Position numbers and translations under genes: made by a program. Below, piece after piece: positions 8,913-16,751 of a stretch of DNA of 64,000 nt. Position 1 is the first letter of the stretch; each line of letters starts with the position of its first letter. A model generated the notes under the pieces. It ran no database searches and had not been told where the DNA came from. It saw nothing but the letters and a program-made list of their open reading frames with translations. The DNA comes from Thermococcus sibiricus MM 739 (GTDB lineage Archaea; Methanobacteriota_B; Thermococci; Thermococcales; Thermococcaceae): positions 1,728,276 to 1,792,275 of the forward strand of contig NC_012883.1 in the NCBI RefSeq assembly GCF_000022545.1, in the 5' to 3' direction.

Positions 8913-9341
8913 TCAGGTTGAACCGCTAGAAATAACTCCAAAGACCTCACAAGCAATTAGCTTACCAGCTTGGCAGTCTGTATATACCGTGGTAATATAG
9001 GCTTCATTACTATATTCATCTGACCCCTTGTTATAGAGTTCCTCATATGTGGATGGAATAGTATAAGTTACATTGCCATCGGAAGTAATTATTTTCAAAT
9101 TTGTATTATTAACTTGAATTTTTGCAGTTTCCCACCATCCCTTTGCTTGGAATGATGACTTAACAAGCTCTGCTTGGCTCTGTAGGGCCGCTATGTCACT
9201 TGTACCAGTGGCTTGCTGACCAGCACCACTAATGTACCTAACCACAACAAATATTATTATCAAGGCTGCTGCGATCATGAAGAGGTACTCCAGCGCACCC
9301 TGACCCTTCTTCCGTTTAAACAATTTTCTCAAATTTATCAT
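8913..9341 (-). CDS. Class III signal-peptide (pilin-like) protein
   Basis: A 142-residue precursor with leader MINLRKLFKRKKGQGALEYL, the cleavage motif KKGQGALEY and the hydrophobic stretch LFMIAAALIIIFVVVRYI. The QGALEY core is typical of Thermococcales pilins. The mature domain has two cysteines near the end (DCQAGKLIACEV). The gene is the first of a two-gene unit with the next pilin-like gene 35 bases downstream. A strong TATA-like box lies about 55 bases upstream. The secretion ATPase and TadC-like membrane proteins at 19.5-25 kb are candidates for export but are not adjacent. Confidence 0.87.
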   Translation of the reverse strand: MINLRKLFKRKKGQGALEYLFMIAAALIIIFVVVRYISGAGQQATGTSDIAALQSQAELVKSSFQAKGWWETAKIQVNNTNLKIITSDGNVTYTIPSTYEELYNKGSDEYSNEAYITTVYTDCQAGKLIACEVFGVISSGST

Positions 9342-9390
9342 TTTCTCTACACCTCCATATGGAAAGTCATCATATAAGTTACGCTAAAGC

Positions 9391-9404
9391 CATATAAATA
9401 TATT
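9391..9404 (-). promoter_or_regulatory. TATA box of the pilin-like gene pair
   Basis: Minus-strand AAATATATTTATATGG lies about 50-60 bases before the ATG at 9341. It is preceded by a purine-rich GGGGAGAA that could serve as the BRE. Spacing suggests a leader of roughly 25-30 bases. Confidence 0.5.
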
Positions 9405-9451
9405 TCTCCCCAATTATGTCTATTATTATCTCAAAATTGACTAACATTGAA

Positions 9452-9569
9452 TGGAAATTTTCCAATATTACTTAAGTTATCATTGTATTTTATCCAACAT
9501 AAGTCAAAATACCATCAAAACCTATGAGAGCTACTAAGAGGTATACCAATAAATTTCCAAACAATTGGA
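9452..9569. promoter_or_regulatory. Two inverted repeats in the divergent pilin/regulator spacer
   Basis: The spacer 9342-9701 is AT-rich and has no gene. It holds TGGAAATTTTCCA (9452-9464; six paired bases around a central T) and TCCAAACAATTGGA (9556-9569). Both share the half-site TCCAA/TTGGA or TGGAA/TTCCA, as expected for a dimeric regulator. The gene product starting at 9702 ends in a DNA-binding helix set and is a natural candidate. That is inference. Confidence 0.35.
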
Positions 9570-9701
9570 TATTTTACTATTGATTAACTCTATACTTGAG
9601 TGTTCTATAGTTTCCCAATTGCATTTACACCTCACCAAATCATATAAATATTCTAAATACCAAATTATGCATATAACTTCCTCAAAATTGTGGTGAGTGA
9701 A

Positions 9702-10238
9702 ATGTTGCTCTTCATTGAATGTGAATCATCAAGTGTAGAAGGTTGTTTAAAAGAACTGAGAGAAAAGGCTAAAATCCTTGAAAGCATGCCAGGATCGATA
9801 GAAAAAGCTAAAATAGAGCTTTCTTTTGGAGCTTTTATGGAAATAAAGATAGCCCTAAGCATAGATCCCACAAAAAAAGCAGATAAATACATAGTAGCCG
9901 AACATACCTCAGGTAAAGACATTATCGAAAGGCTGCAGGAGAAGATTAGGAAAAAAATAAAGAACACTGAAATAGTTGACTTCACCTTTGGAACCTATAC
10001 GATGCCCATAACTCGAAGAAAATATGCCGTGGGGATAGCGGTGGTTAACAGGCCCCAAGGAAAGGGAAACCTTGAAAACTTGAGCATTGAAGAAAGAAGA
10101 GCAATCCTGGGGAAAGCTCTTGAACTCTTTGGCTGGAATCCCAAAGCGCTAAACATATCTGAAATAGCTAGACTCTTCAACGTTTCAAGGGATTCAATAT
10201 ACAACGATATAGAGCAGATTTTGAAAGAGAGGGGATAA
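9702..10238 (+). CDS. Thermococcales HTH protein, probable transcription regulator
   Basis: I start at ATG 9702 (ribosome site GGTGAGTGAA), giving 178 residues. The C-terminal third reads ALNISEIARLFNVSRDSIYN followed by DIEQILKERG, a clear helix-turn-helix. The N-terminal two thirds (MLLFIECESSSVEGCLKELR... ...GTYTMPITRRKYAVGIAVVN) have mixed alpha/beta pattern and no family I recognise. A TATA-like CATATAAATATT at about 9640-9651 would place transcription start some 30 bases before the gene. It diverges from the pilin-like gene pair, so control of those genes is plausible. Confidence 0.7.
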   Translation: MLLFIECESSSVEGCLKELREKAKILESMPGSIEKAKIELSFGAFMEIKIALSIDPTKKADKYIVAEHTSGKDIIERLQEKIRKKIKNTEIVDFTFGTYTMPITRRKYAVGIAVVNRPQGKGNLENLSIEERRAILGKALELFGWNPKALNISEIARLFNVSRDSIYNDIEQILKERG

Positions 10239-10255
10239 ACCCAAAAGAAGTTTTT

Positions 10256-10506
10256 ATGAGTACAGCTTCTCCAAAGTCTTCTCTTCGCTATAAGAAAGGG
10301 CTGGAATATTCCATTTCTTCGGCTTTATTAAGGAGTCTTGGTAAGGCATTTCAGCAACCCCTAAATGGCAATTAAAAAATGGATGGTTTGATCAGGCCTC
10401 TGTTGACATTATAAAGAGAAAACTTACAAGAATGTATACCTCAAATCCACCCGAAATTATTAAAAATATATTTCATACTTTGGATGAGTCAGAAAACAGA
10501 AAATAA
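10256..10506 (+). pseudogene. Broken small gene of unknown function
   Basis: From ATG 10256 the frame reads MSTASPKSSLRYKKGLEYSI, SSALLRSLGKAFQQP and stops at 10380. Shifting one base near 10360 continues as KWQLKNGWFDQASVDIIKRK, LTRMYTSNPPEIIKNIFHTL and DESENRK, ending at TAA 10504. Both halves have protein-like composition, so I read them as one gene of about 80 residues with a frameshift. I do not recognise the family. It follows the HTH gene on the same strand by 17 bases. Confidence 0.5.
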
Positions 10507-10516
10507 AATTAAAAAA

Positions 10517-11743
10517 TCACTGAACAACACTTATTGGCACTGGAGTTGCCGACAAGATAAATATGACCAACACAACCAAAGCCAAAACTATTCTTTTAGG
10601 CGAAATTGGGCTAACCTCATCTAAAGCCCCTGGGTTCCCAATCCTACCCATGAGTAAAATTATAAACCCCTCTATAAGCCAACCGGCCCATAGAACACTC
10701 AAACCTATCATGGCCAATCCCAAGCCAAATGTTAGGATTGAATGAAGTTTCTCCCCAAGAAATGCTCTTGCTATATGACCCCCATCAAGCTGGGCCGCTG
10801 GAACCAAGTTTAGGAAAGTCACGAGGATCCCTACCCATCCGGCTATTGCTACCGGGTGGAGGTAAATCACATAATCTTCAGGTATCTTAAAGATGTACTT
10901 CTCAAGGAAAATCATTATCAAACTCTCTCCAAACGCTATGCCTCCACCAACTTGAGCAATTGCGCTAGTAGGTAATGCGGGAGAGAGCCTTAGACCTATT
11001 AGCAGCACTGGGATTGCCACAATAAACCCTGCTATCGGTCCGCTTGAACCGAGATCTATGGCCGCATTTCTCGTTGGGATTGGATACTTAACCCTTATCA
11101 CCGCACCAAGCGTCCCCAGTATATTAGGGAAGGGGATAAAGTATGGAAAAGTAGACTTCACCCCATGGAAAGTTGCTGCTATTTTATGGCTCATTTCGTG
11201 AGTGCCCAAAATGGCCAGAACACTTATAGAAAATGCCAAGGCGTTAAGATAGATATTTCTAATTCCAGGAAGGTTATATTCATCAAGAAATACTATATAT
11301 GAGCTTGAAAGCCAGTAACCAGCAAATAGAGTACTTAAAACAGTCGCTATAAAGAGACCGATCCCAATAAACGGATTTTCTTTTTTTATCTCTTGAGCCG
11401 GGAAGATGTACAAAACAACTTTTCCTTCCTTCTTCTTTAAAGCGCCCCAATATCCAATACTTTCAAGTTCCTTGAGAACTTTTTCAAAATTACTTTCTCT
11501 TATTTCCAAAACCTCAAAAGCAGTCACATCCCCCCTCGACTCCGTTTTACCCAAAGAATAGAAGTTGCTAAGTTTTTCAATCAAATCTTTTGCTGGTTCT
11601 TCTTCCACAACAGGAGTGATTTCAAACCCTACAATAACCATGTCTCCGCCGCATTTCGGGCAGGCCTTTTCCAAGAGAGCATCATTTGATTCCATTACCT
11701 CTCTATGGCCACAGTCGATGCATTCATAAACACCTTTCGGCAT
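10517..11743 (-). CDS. Site-2 protease-type (M50) membrane metalloprotease with N-terminal zinc ribbon
   Basis: A 408-residue intramembrane protease. HEMSH (about residues 182-186) provides the zinc-binding HExxH, and QLDGGHIARAF supplies the third ligand in a later membrane segment. The N-terminus carries CIDCGHREV...CPKCGGDMV, a zinc ribbon typical of the archaeal group, followed by a soluble domain and then about six to eight membrane helices. M50 enzymes cut transmembrane substrates. No substrate is suggested by neighbours. The start is the ATG at 11743 with GGTGAGAAAA in front; the GTG at 11755 lies in the ribosome site. The tail converges with the broken gene at 10.3 kb. Confidence 0.88.
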   Translation of the reverse strand: MPKGVYECIDCGHREVMESNDALLEKACPKCGGDMVIVGFEITPVVEEEPAKDLIEKLSNFYSLGKTESRGDVTAFEVLEIRESNFEKVLKELESIGYWGALKKKEGKVVLYIFPAQEIKKENPFIGIGLFIATVLSTLFAGYWLSSSYIVFLDEYNLPGIRNIYLNALAFSISVLAILGTHEMSHKIAATFHGVKSTFPYFIPFPNILGTLGAVIRVKYPIPTRNAAIDLGSSGPIAGFIVAIPVLLIGLRLSPALPTSAIAQVGGGIAFGESLIMIFLEKYIFKIPEDYVIYLHPVAIAGWVGILVTFLNLVPAAQLDGGHIARAFLGEKLHSILTFGLGLAMIGLSVLWAGWLIEGFIILLMGRIGNPGALDEVSPISPKRIVLALVVLVIFILSATPVPISVVQ

Positions 11744-11784
11744 TTTTCTCACCACTAAAAAGAGTAGGAGGGAGTACTTAAAAA

Positions 11785-12177
11785 CTATTCCTCTACATTA
11801 ACTTCGCCTTTATCCGCATCGACTTCAATAATTTGACCGCTTCTTATTTTGCTTGTGTCTATCTTGTCCACCATAGGGATCCCAGCTATTATTGCGCCGG
11901 TAGCAACTATCGTTTCAGCTTCCTCCACCACTATGGCCTTAGGGGCAACGCCATTTTTCTTTAGCTGATAGACAATGTATGAACCTACAGTTGAACCCTT
12001 TCCCCGAGGGAAGACAAGAATCTTGTCTTTAACGTTCTCCCCTCTTATATCACTCTCAACATCTATGATTACTCCCGTGTTAGGGTCGACACCTCCCAAA
12101 AATGATAGCGGCCTCCTAGAAACCAACGCAGTGCCCCTGACCTTACCTCCAAAGATTTTCCTTCCTTTGAGTCTCAT
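11785..12177 (-). CDS. Aconitase X swivel domain; phosphomevalonate dehydratase small subunit
   Basis: A 130-residue DUF126-type protein containing LVFPRGKGSTVGSYIVYQL and VATGAIIAGIPMVD, the swivelling domain of aconitase X. In archaea, the small and large aconitase X subunits form phosphomevalonate dehydratase, which makes trans-anhydromevalonate phosphate in the modified mevalonate pathway for isoprenoid lipids. It lies nine bases after the large-subunit gene on the same strand with a GGTGAT ribosome site, so the two are one operon. The assignment rests on family resemblance and the pairing. Confidence 0.88.
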   Translation of the reverse strand: MRLKGRKIFGGKVRGTALVSRRPLSFLGGVDPNTGVIIDVESDIRGENVKDKILVFPRGKGSTVGSYIVYQLKKNGVAPKAIVVEEAETIVATGAIIAGIPMVDKIDTSKIRSGQIIEVDADKGEVNVEE

Positions 12178-12186
12178 TTTATCACC

Positions 12187-13347
12187 TCATGGAGCCTCAA
12201 GGATTAACTTATCTGTATTGTCAAGTCTAACCTTCAAACCGCCAGAAGAGAAGTAGAAACTCGCTTTTCCACTGTTGGTGGCTATTCCATTATACCATTT
12301 TTTGACAGGGGAGACTATTAAACAGCTGTCGACTATTATCTTTCCATTGTAGCGCTCTATAACCTCTGTGTAACCTAACGCATCTGAAAGGGATTTCACC
12401 ACCCTGCTAGCAGTTATTAATAAGGGGGCTTTTAGAGGCTTTTCTCTCATTCTCAAAAGTTCTGCAATCTCTTTAATTTCCTGAATTGAAGCATGAGGAC
12501 AACCTATAACGATGGCATCAATTTCACTCCAATCGGCGTTGAATTTCTCCTTAACTTCTTTAAGCTCCTCCTCTCCAACCTGGATTTTTTCAATTTTGTC
12601 AGTTATGGCTTCCTTGTATTCTGGTGTCTCGCCTTCTACATGATATAGAGCAATAGAACCTGTTGCTGCCATTGAAGCCCCAAGCTCTTTAAGATAGTCA
12701 TTTTTCTCAGGTTTAAGCCCCTTGAAATAGGGAACGTCATTCTTTAGGGCCTTTCCAAGATAGTAACCCAAAAAGCTGTAATCAACAAAGTCCTTTATTT
12801 TTGCTATTATTTCCACAAGAACCGTTGCCTTCCTATTTTCATCTAAATGAAGGCCATAATTTGGAGTTTTTCCGACTATAGCGGCGGCTAAACTTGAAGG
12901 GCCTCCCTCTCTGTTAGTTCTCGCACCGATTATAGAATTGGCAAAGGATACAGCCGAACTCTCACTCCATGCTATATGATCTCCAAACTTTGGAAGGTTT
13001 GCTCCGTAATAAGGAGTACAGGTGGAGGTTATCTCAATACCCATATCCCTATAAAGCTCGAGAATCTTTCTCTGCTTCTCCATGAAAGTCTCATCACCTA
13101 TTCCCGCAGGATTGAGGGTAGTATAAACGGTGACCTTTGCTCCAGCGTTTACAAAATCCTGGAGAAATTCTATACCCGCATCTCCTATGTTTTTATAGGA
13201 AACTCCAGCTATTTGAGCGCTTTTTATTGGAATAAGCCTATCTGCACCATAAATCTCTCCAAGGGCCACCAGAATTTCCATGGCCTTTTGAAGTGAATAT
13301 CCATACTCGCCAACCAGTATTAGTTCCTCTTCTTTCGTGAGGTACAT
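12187..13347 (-). CDS. Aconitase X catalytic subunit; phosphomevalonate dehydratase large subunit
   Basis: A 386-residue DUF521/aconitase X protein. Recognisable pieces are MYLTKEEELILVGEYGYSLQ at the start, STCTPYYGANLPKFGDHIAW with a conserved cysteine, GARTNREGGPSSLAAAIVGK, and IGCPHASIQEI. Cysteine residues are expected to hold an iron-sulfur cluster. With the 130-residue subunit it dehydrates (R)-5-phosphomevalonate, a committed step of the archaeal mevalonate pathway. It heads a two-gene operon. The ATG at 13347 follows GGTGATGAA. Length is normal. Confidence 0.9.
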   Translation of the reverse strand: MYLTKEEELILVGEYGYSLQKAMEILVALGEIYGADRLIPIKSAQIAGVSYKNIGDAGIEFLQDFVNAGAKVTVYTTLNPAGIGDETFMEKQRKILELYRDMGIEITSTCTPYYGANLPKFGDHIAWSESSAVSFANSIIGARTNREGGPSSLAAAIVGKTPNYGLHLDENRKATVLVEIIAKIKDFVDYSFLGYYLGKALKNDVPYFKGLKPEKNDYLKELGASMAATGSIALYHVEGETPEYKEAITDKIEKIQVGEEELKEVKEKFNADWSEIDAIVIGCPHASIQEIKEIAELLRMREKPLKAPLLITASRVVKSLSDALGYTEVIERYNGKIIVDSCLIVSPVKKWYNGIATNSGKASFYFSSGGLKVRLDNTDKLILEAP

Positions 13348-13559
13348 TTCATCACCACCACCATTTATACATAAAGAACTTTAAAGGTTTGCCAAGGAGG
13401 GATTGTGGATTCTTATCTTTTTAGGGATTCTCTTCCAGGATGGGATTTCCAAAAGAGAAAATGAATGCCATTAAGTGCTTTTCCTTTCATTAAGAGGCCG
13501 AAAAGAGGGTGTAATTCCAATTCTAGATTAATAAAAAGGCCTTTATAAGAACCGTAAGG

Positions 13560-13568
13560 TTTATAAAT
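13560..13568 (+). promoter_or_regulatory. TATA box of the initiator tRNA gene
   Basis: TTTATAAAT lies 31 bases before the first base of the mature tRNA, preceded by CCGTAAGG as a possible BRE. The spacing fits transcription starting a few bases before the tRNA. Confidence 0.55.
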
Positions 13569-13598
13569 TCCCATCAGATAAGAGATATCGGGTCAAGC

Positions 13599-13673
13599 AG
13601 CGGGGTGGGGCAGCTAGGAGTGCCCGCCGGGCTCATAACCCGGAGGTCCGAGGTTCAAATCCTCGCCCCGCTA
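13599..13673 (+). tRNA. tRNA-Met, CAT anticodon, initiator type
   Basis: A 75-base cloverleaf can be folded by eye: acceptor AGCGGGG/CCCCGCT with discriminator A, D arm GGGC/GCCC, anticodon arm CCGGG-CTCATAA-CCCGG, and T arm CGAGG-TTCAAAT-CCTCG. The anticodon is CAT. The A1-U72 pair and the three G-C pairs at the base of the anticodon stem mark it as the archaeal initiator rather than elongator tRNA-Met. No intron is present and CCA is not encoded. The AT-rich island with a homing endonuclease begins just downstream. Confidence 0.95.
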
Positions 13674-13789
13674 TTCGCCATTTTTATACATTGATGTATG
13701 AATTTGTACAATTCTGAACTCAAAAACACTTTTTAAGAAGACACCCTTTCACCAAAAACTTTAAAATTATTCATGTTGGCATTTTTACT

Positions 13790-14731
13790 ATGAGAAGTTT
13801 AAAAGAATTAAATATTGAAGAGTTGCATGAAATAATGGAACGAGCTAAAGAGTTGAGAGAGCAAGGCACCAGCTACTCCCAAATAGCATCAATTATTGGA
13901 GAAGAATTTAACGTTAAAATTTCTAGGCCAACGGTTATGCGCTGGTGCAAAGGCCTCCACAACCCATTTAATAAAATAAAGGAAATCTCCCTAGAACCTT
14001 CACCAAGTTTAGCTTATATTATTGGAGTTTTTCTTGGCGATGGGAGCACTAGCAAAAGGAAAGATGGAAAATATCGAATAAAACTAAAAGTCATTGATAA
14101 AGACTTTGCAGAGAGATTTCAGAAAACATTAGAGGATCTTGGAATTAAAGCCACTCTTGGATTTGAGCATGATTCTACTCGAGTAGATCGATGGTACGTA
14201 GAGGGGACCAACAAAATGCTCTTTCAATTTCTAAATGGCCCTAGAGAACAACTATTCAACGTGGCATGGAAATACCCTCGAGAATTCTTACAAGGCCTCT
14301 TCGACAGCGAGGGATTTCCCGTTATTAGTGCCAAAAATACATTCCGAGTTCAGGTGGCACTAGCAAATTCAGACCTAGAACTCCTCAGTTTTACTGAAAA
14401 ACTTCTCTTAGAAAAGTTCGGCATTTCCACGCGTTTAGTTCAAACTCACAAAAAGAACACTCCAATTGTGATTCGGGGTGTTGAGTACAAGTATAACGTA
14501 GATATGTACCTTCTTTGGATCTACCGCTTGAGTCATGTTCAGAAATTTGCAAAGGAAATTGGTTTCACAGCTAGGAGAAAACAGAAAAAATTAGAAGATG
14601 CTTTGCATTTAAGCGAAATGCCCGTAATAGAAGCCCTTAAACTCTGGCATAAGAAGTACATAAAAGGTCCAAGAGGTTATATGAAACGGTCCCTAATCTA
14701 TTCCTCATTCCACACATTATCCAGTAAATAA
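13790..14731 (+). CDS. Free-standing LAGLIDADG homing endonuclease with N-terminal HTH
   Basis: A 313-residue protein. Two LAGLIDADG helices are visible: AYIIGVFLGDGS (about residues 75-86) and FLQGLFDSEGF (about 166-176). The acidic Asp in GDGS and the Asp/Glu in DSEG are the expected catalytic residues. The first 60 residues include GTSYSQIASIIGEEFNVKIS and a RPTVMRWCKG helix, a helix-turn-helix. No intein splicing blocks flank it and no intron is evident in the upstream tRNA, so it is a free-standing enzyme. Similar proteins occur scattered in Thermococcales. The ATG at 13790 lacks a strong ribosome site, and a TATA-like TTTAAAATT lies about 30 bases upstream. Confidence 0.85.
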   Translation: MRSLKELNIEELHEIMERAKELREQGTSYSQIASIIGEEFNVKISRPTVMRWCKGLHNPFNKIKEISLEPSPSLAYIIGVFLGDGSTSKRKDGKYRIKLKVIDKDFAERFQKTLEDLGIKATLGFEHDSTRVDRWYVEGTNKMLFQFLNGPREQLFNVAWKYPREFLQGLFDSEGFPVISAKNTFRVQVALANSDLELLSFTEKLLLEKFGISTRLVQTHKKNTPIVIRGVEYKYNVDMYLLWIYRLSHVQKFAKEIGFTARRKQKKLEDALHLSEMPVIEALKLWHKKYIKGPRGYMKRSLIYSSFHTLSSK

Positions 14732-14949
14732 TCCATGAAATAAAGGAAAAAAGTATGTAAAGCATGCCAGGTATTTTTCTTTTATTGTTCTCCGTATTTT
14801 CTCTCATTTTTTACACCCCTTAAATTCACAACTAAAGTCATGAAGATTTCGTCATACTGCGAAATTTGGGCGTAGTCGAAGGCGAAGCCACATGCCCATC
14901 TGTTAAGTGAGGGCATAAGTTCCAAAGCGAATCAGTGAATACTATTTCT
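14732..14949. other. Spacer between two convergent accessory genes
   Basis: No intact gene. On the plus strand 14870-14925 encodes GVVEGEATCPSVK, a stop, then GHKFQSES, which faintly resembles the C-terminal tail of some TnpB proteins. The resemblance is too short to call. Confidence 0.2.
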
Positions 14950-16197
14950 TTATCGTTTAATATCTACGATAGTTTCTATATTTTCTAGTTTTTGGGAATA
15001 TATTATTTTGATAATTTGATCAAAAGATACTGGTTTATAATTTATTGTTTCAACGCTTACATTGATTGTTCGTTTCTCTTTATTAACAAAAGGGTAGTTT
15101 ATTAAATCATTATTGTGTTTATGGCCATGTATAATCCATCCGTCGAAAGAATCTACATCCTTTGGATCATGAACAAGGAAAAATTTATGCCCTTTATAAT
15201 TAACAATCTCATAATGCTTTCCCAAATTTGTTTTTTCATGATTTCCTTTGATGTAAATAATTTTTCCATTGAGTTTACTAAGCCAATACCTCGGACTTCT
15301 AGAGTGCTTACCGAAACTTATATCACCTAAAAAATACACAATATCATTCCTTTTTACTGTATTATTCCAGTTTTTTAATAAAACCCTATTCATTTCTTTT
15401 ATGTCAACAAAAGGACGAGCGCAATACTTTATTATGTTTGCGTGGTCAAAATGTGTATCAGATATGAGCCATATTTTTCTCCCTCTTATAGACGGGTGTT
15501 GGTTAAATGTTTCCATTTGAAGAATCTTTCTATGTGCCTTTAACGTCTCAGCATAATATTTTCGTGAAAGAGCTTCTCTTCTATTAAGCAACTTGCGTGT
15601 GGGTACATCGTATTCCCAGCTTATTCTACTCTTTTTCAATAAGGTGATTCTCAAAGCAAATGCTGGAAGATACTCATATTCGGTTTGTGTTTCTTTTATT
15701 AAGATATTTGCACTTTTTTCTGATAATTGATAACCAATAGTTGCATGAAACCAAAACTTATCCTCATCAGCATCATTAAACTTTATTACATCCGGACGTT
15801 CCTCTATGAACGGCTTTATTTTATTGTAAATGTCTCTTCTAAGTTTTTTAAGCTTGTCACTTGCTTTTATTTTAAATGCGAACACGTATCCCTTATCACC
15901 CTTTTTAACTTCGAAACCATCGTAGTAAAATTTTACAAAGGTATATTTGGAGGCAACATTTTGAATTATCTTAGCTATGTCCCGATCTGTTATACCCTTT
16001 TTTAATCTAAAATTATAAATAAGCGTAATATGGGGTACCTTATGCCATCTTCCTGTATGAGTAGATTTTATATGGGTTTTGATATGCCGTCTAATTCTGT
16101 ATTTCTCTACCATAGGACGTATTTCTATCAGATAGGGGTATTTACCATCTCTTTTATAATAAGAAAAGAATTTTAACAATCTATTCAACATATTCAT
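14950..16197 (-). CDS. 2H phosphoesterase / calcineurin-like metallophosphoesterase fusion
   Basis: A 415-residue two-domain protein. The N-terminal half carries both signature repeats of the 2H (LigT/CPDase) superfamily: HITL at about residues 56-59 and HATI at about 151-154. These enzymes open cyclic phosphates or 2'-5' linkages in RNA and nucleotides. The C-terminal half has all metallophosphoesterase motifs: DTHFDH (247-252), GDISFG (291-296), GNHEK (318-322), VHD (342-344) and HGHKH (357-361). A single chain could therefore open a cyclic phosphodiester and remove the resulting monophosphate. That coupling is inference. The gene is AT-rich and isolated between a homing endonuclease and an integrase fragment. 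The ribosome site is GGTGATTAA before ATG 16197. Confidence 0.8.
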   Translation of the reverse strand: MNMLNRLLKFFSYYKRDGKYPYLIEIRPMVEKYRIRRHIKTHIKSTHTGRWHKVPHITLIYNFRLKKGITDRDIAKIIQNVASKYTFVKFYYDGFEVKKGDKGYVFAFKIKASDKLKKLRRDIYNKIKPFIEERPDVIKFNDADEDKFWFHATIGYQLSEKSANILIKETQTEYEYLPAFALRITLLKKSRISWEYDVPTRKLLNRREALSRKYYAETLKAHRKILQMETFNQHPSIRGRKIWLISDTHFDHANIIKYCARPFVDIKEMNRVLLKNWNNTVKRNDIVYFLGDISFGKHSRSPRYWLSKLNGKIIYIKGNHEKTNLGKHYEIVNYKGHKFFLVHDPKDVDSFDGWIIHGHKHNNDLINYPFVNKEKRTINVSVETINYKPVSFDQIIKIIYSQKLENIETIVDIKR

Positions 16198-16751
16198 ATT
16201 TAATCACCATAGGACTCAATTTCACTTAACAAGTATTTTGCAAAATTTTTATTCGTATAATCTTCCAAATGGGAGTTAAAGTTTGTCATCATGCTTTATT
16301 GTATGGCTTTAAATATAAAAAAGCTTACGCTACAAGAGTGATATAAATTAATAAGCTTATTAAAGAGATAAAGCTAAGAAAATATTCCTATCAAACAGAT
16401 AAAACTTACATTTCAATTGTCAAAAGATTTTTGAATTCTGGAAAAACTACAAGAGGATTCTTGCTTTCTCACTCAAGTAAGAACAAATCAACCATGAGAA
16501 GCGTTTAAATCAAGTAACAATCTGAAAATGGATAATTAAGTATTCTAAGCTGGTATAAAGAGCATAGAGTTAAATTTGTGAGAACTTGACAAAAGGGGCT
16601 ACTTATTATCAGACTAAATTAACAAGGTTTGCTTTCAATAATGTGATGGCAGATGCTCAATGATTTTTATTTTCGTCTCACTAACAATAAGTTAACAGAA
16701 TCCCTAAAGCAACATTAATAAATCCCCCATAAATACTCAGAGAGGGCAACC
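16198..16751. other. AT-rich spacer with an integrase fragment
   Basis: About 550 bases with no intact gene. It contains the integrase remnant listed separately (16350-16508), the upstream region of the phosphoesterase gene, and a TATA-like CATTAATAAATCCC at about 16714-16727 for the PfkB kinase gene. I see no tRNA-derived attachment repeat. Confidence 0.6.
16350..16508 (+). pseudogene. N-terminal fragment of a XerA/XerD-type tyrosine recombinase
   Basis: A 52-codon open stretch reads NKLIKEIKLRKYSYQTDKTY, ISIVKRFLNSGKTTRGFLLS and HSSKNKSTMRSV before TAA. This is the pattern of the SAM-like core-binding domain of archaeal Xer integrases (LR-x-YS-x-x-T-x-x-Y, then FL and K-S-T-x-R). The catalytic domain with R-H-R-Y is absent and there is no credible start codon. 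It is therefore a dead remnant, probably of the element that delivered the neighbouring accessory genes. Confidence 0.65.

Noticed and set aside
13674-13789. tRNA-integrated element with duplicated 3' end
   Set aside because: No second copy of the tRNA 3' sequence was found before 16.75 kb.
14870-14925. TnpB C-terminal tail
   Set aside because: Only about 20 residues with a stop inside; similarity too weak to claim.
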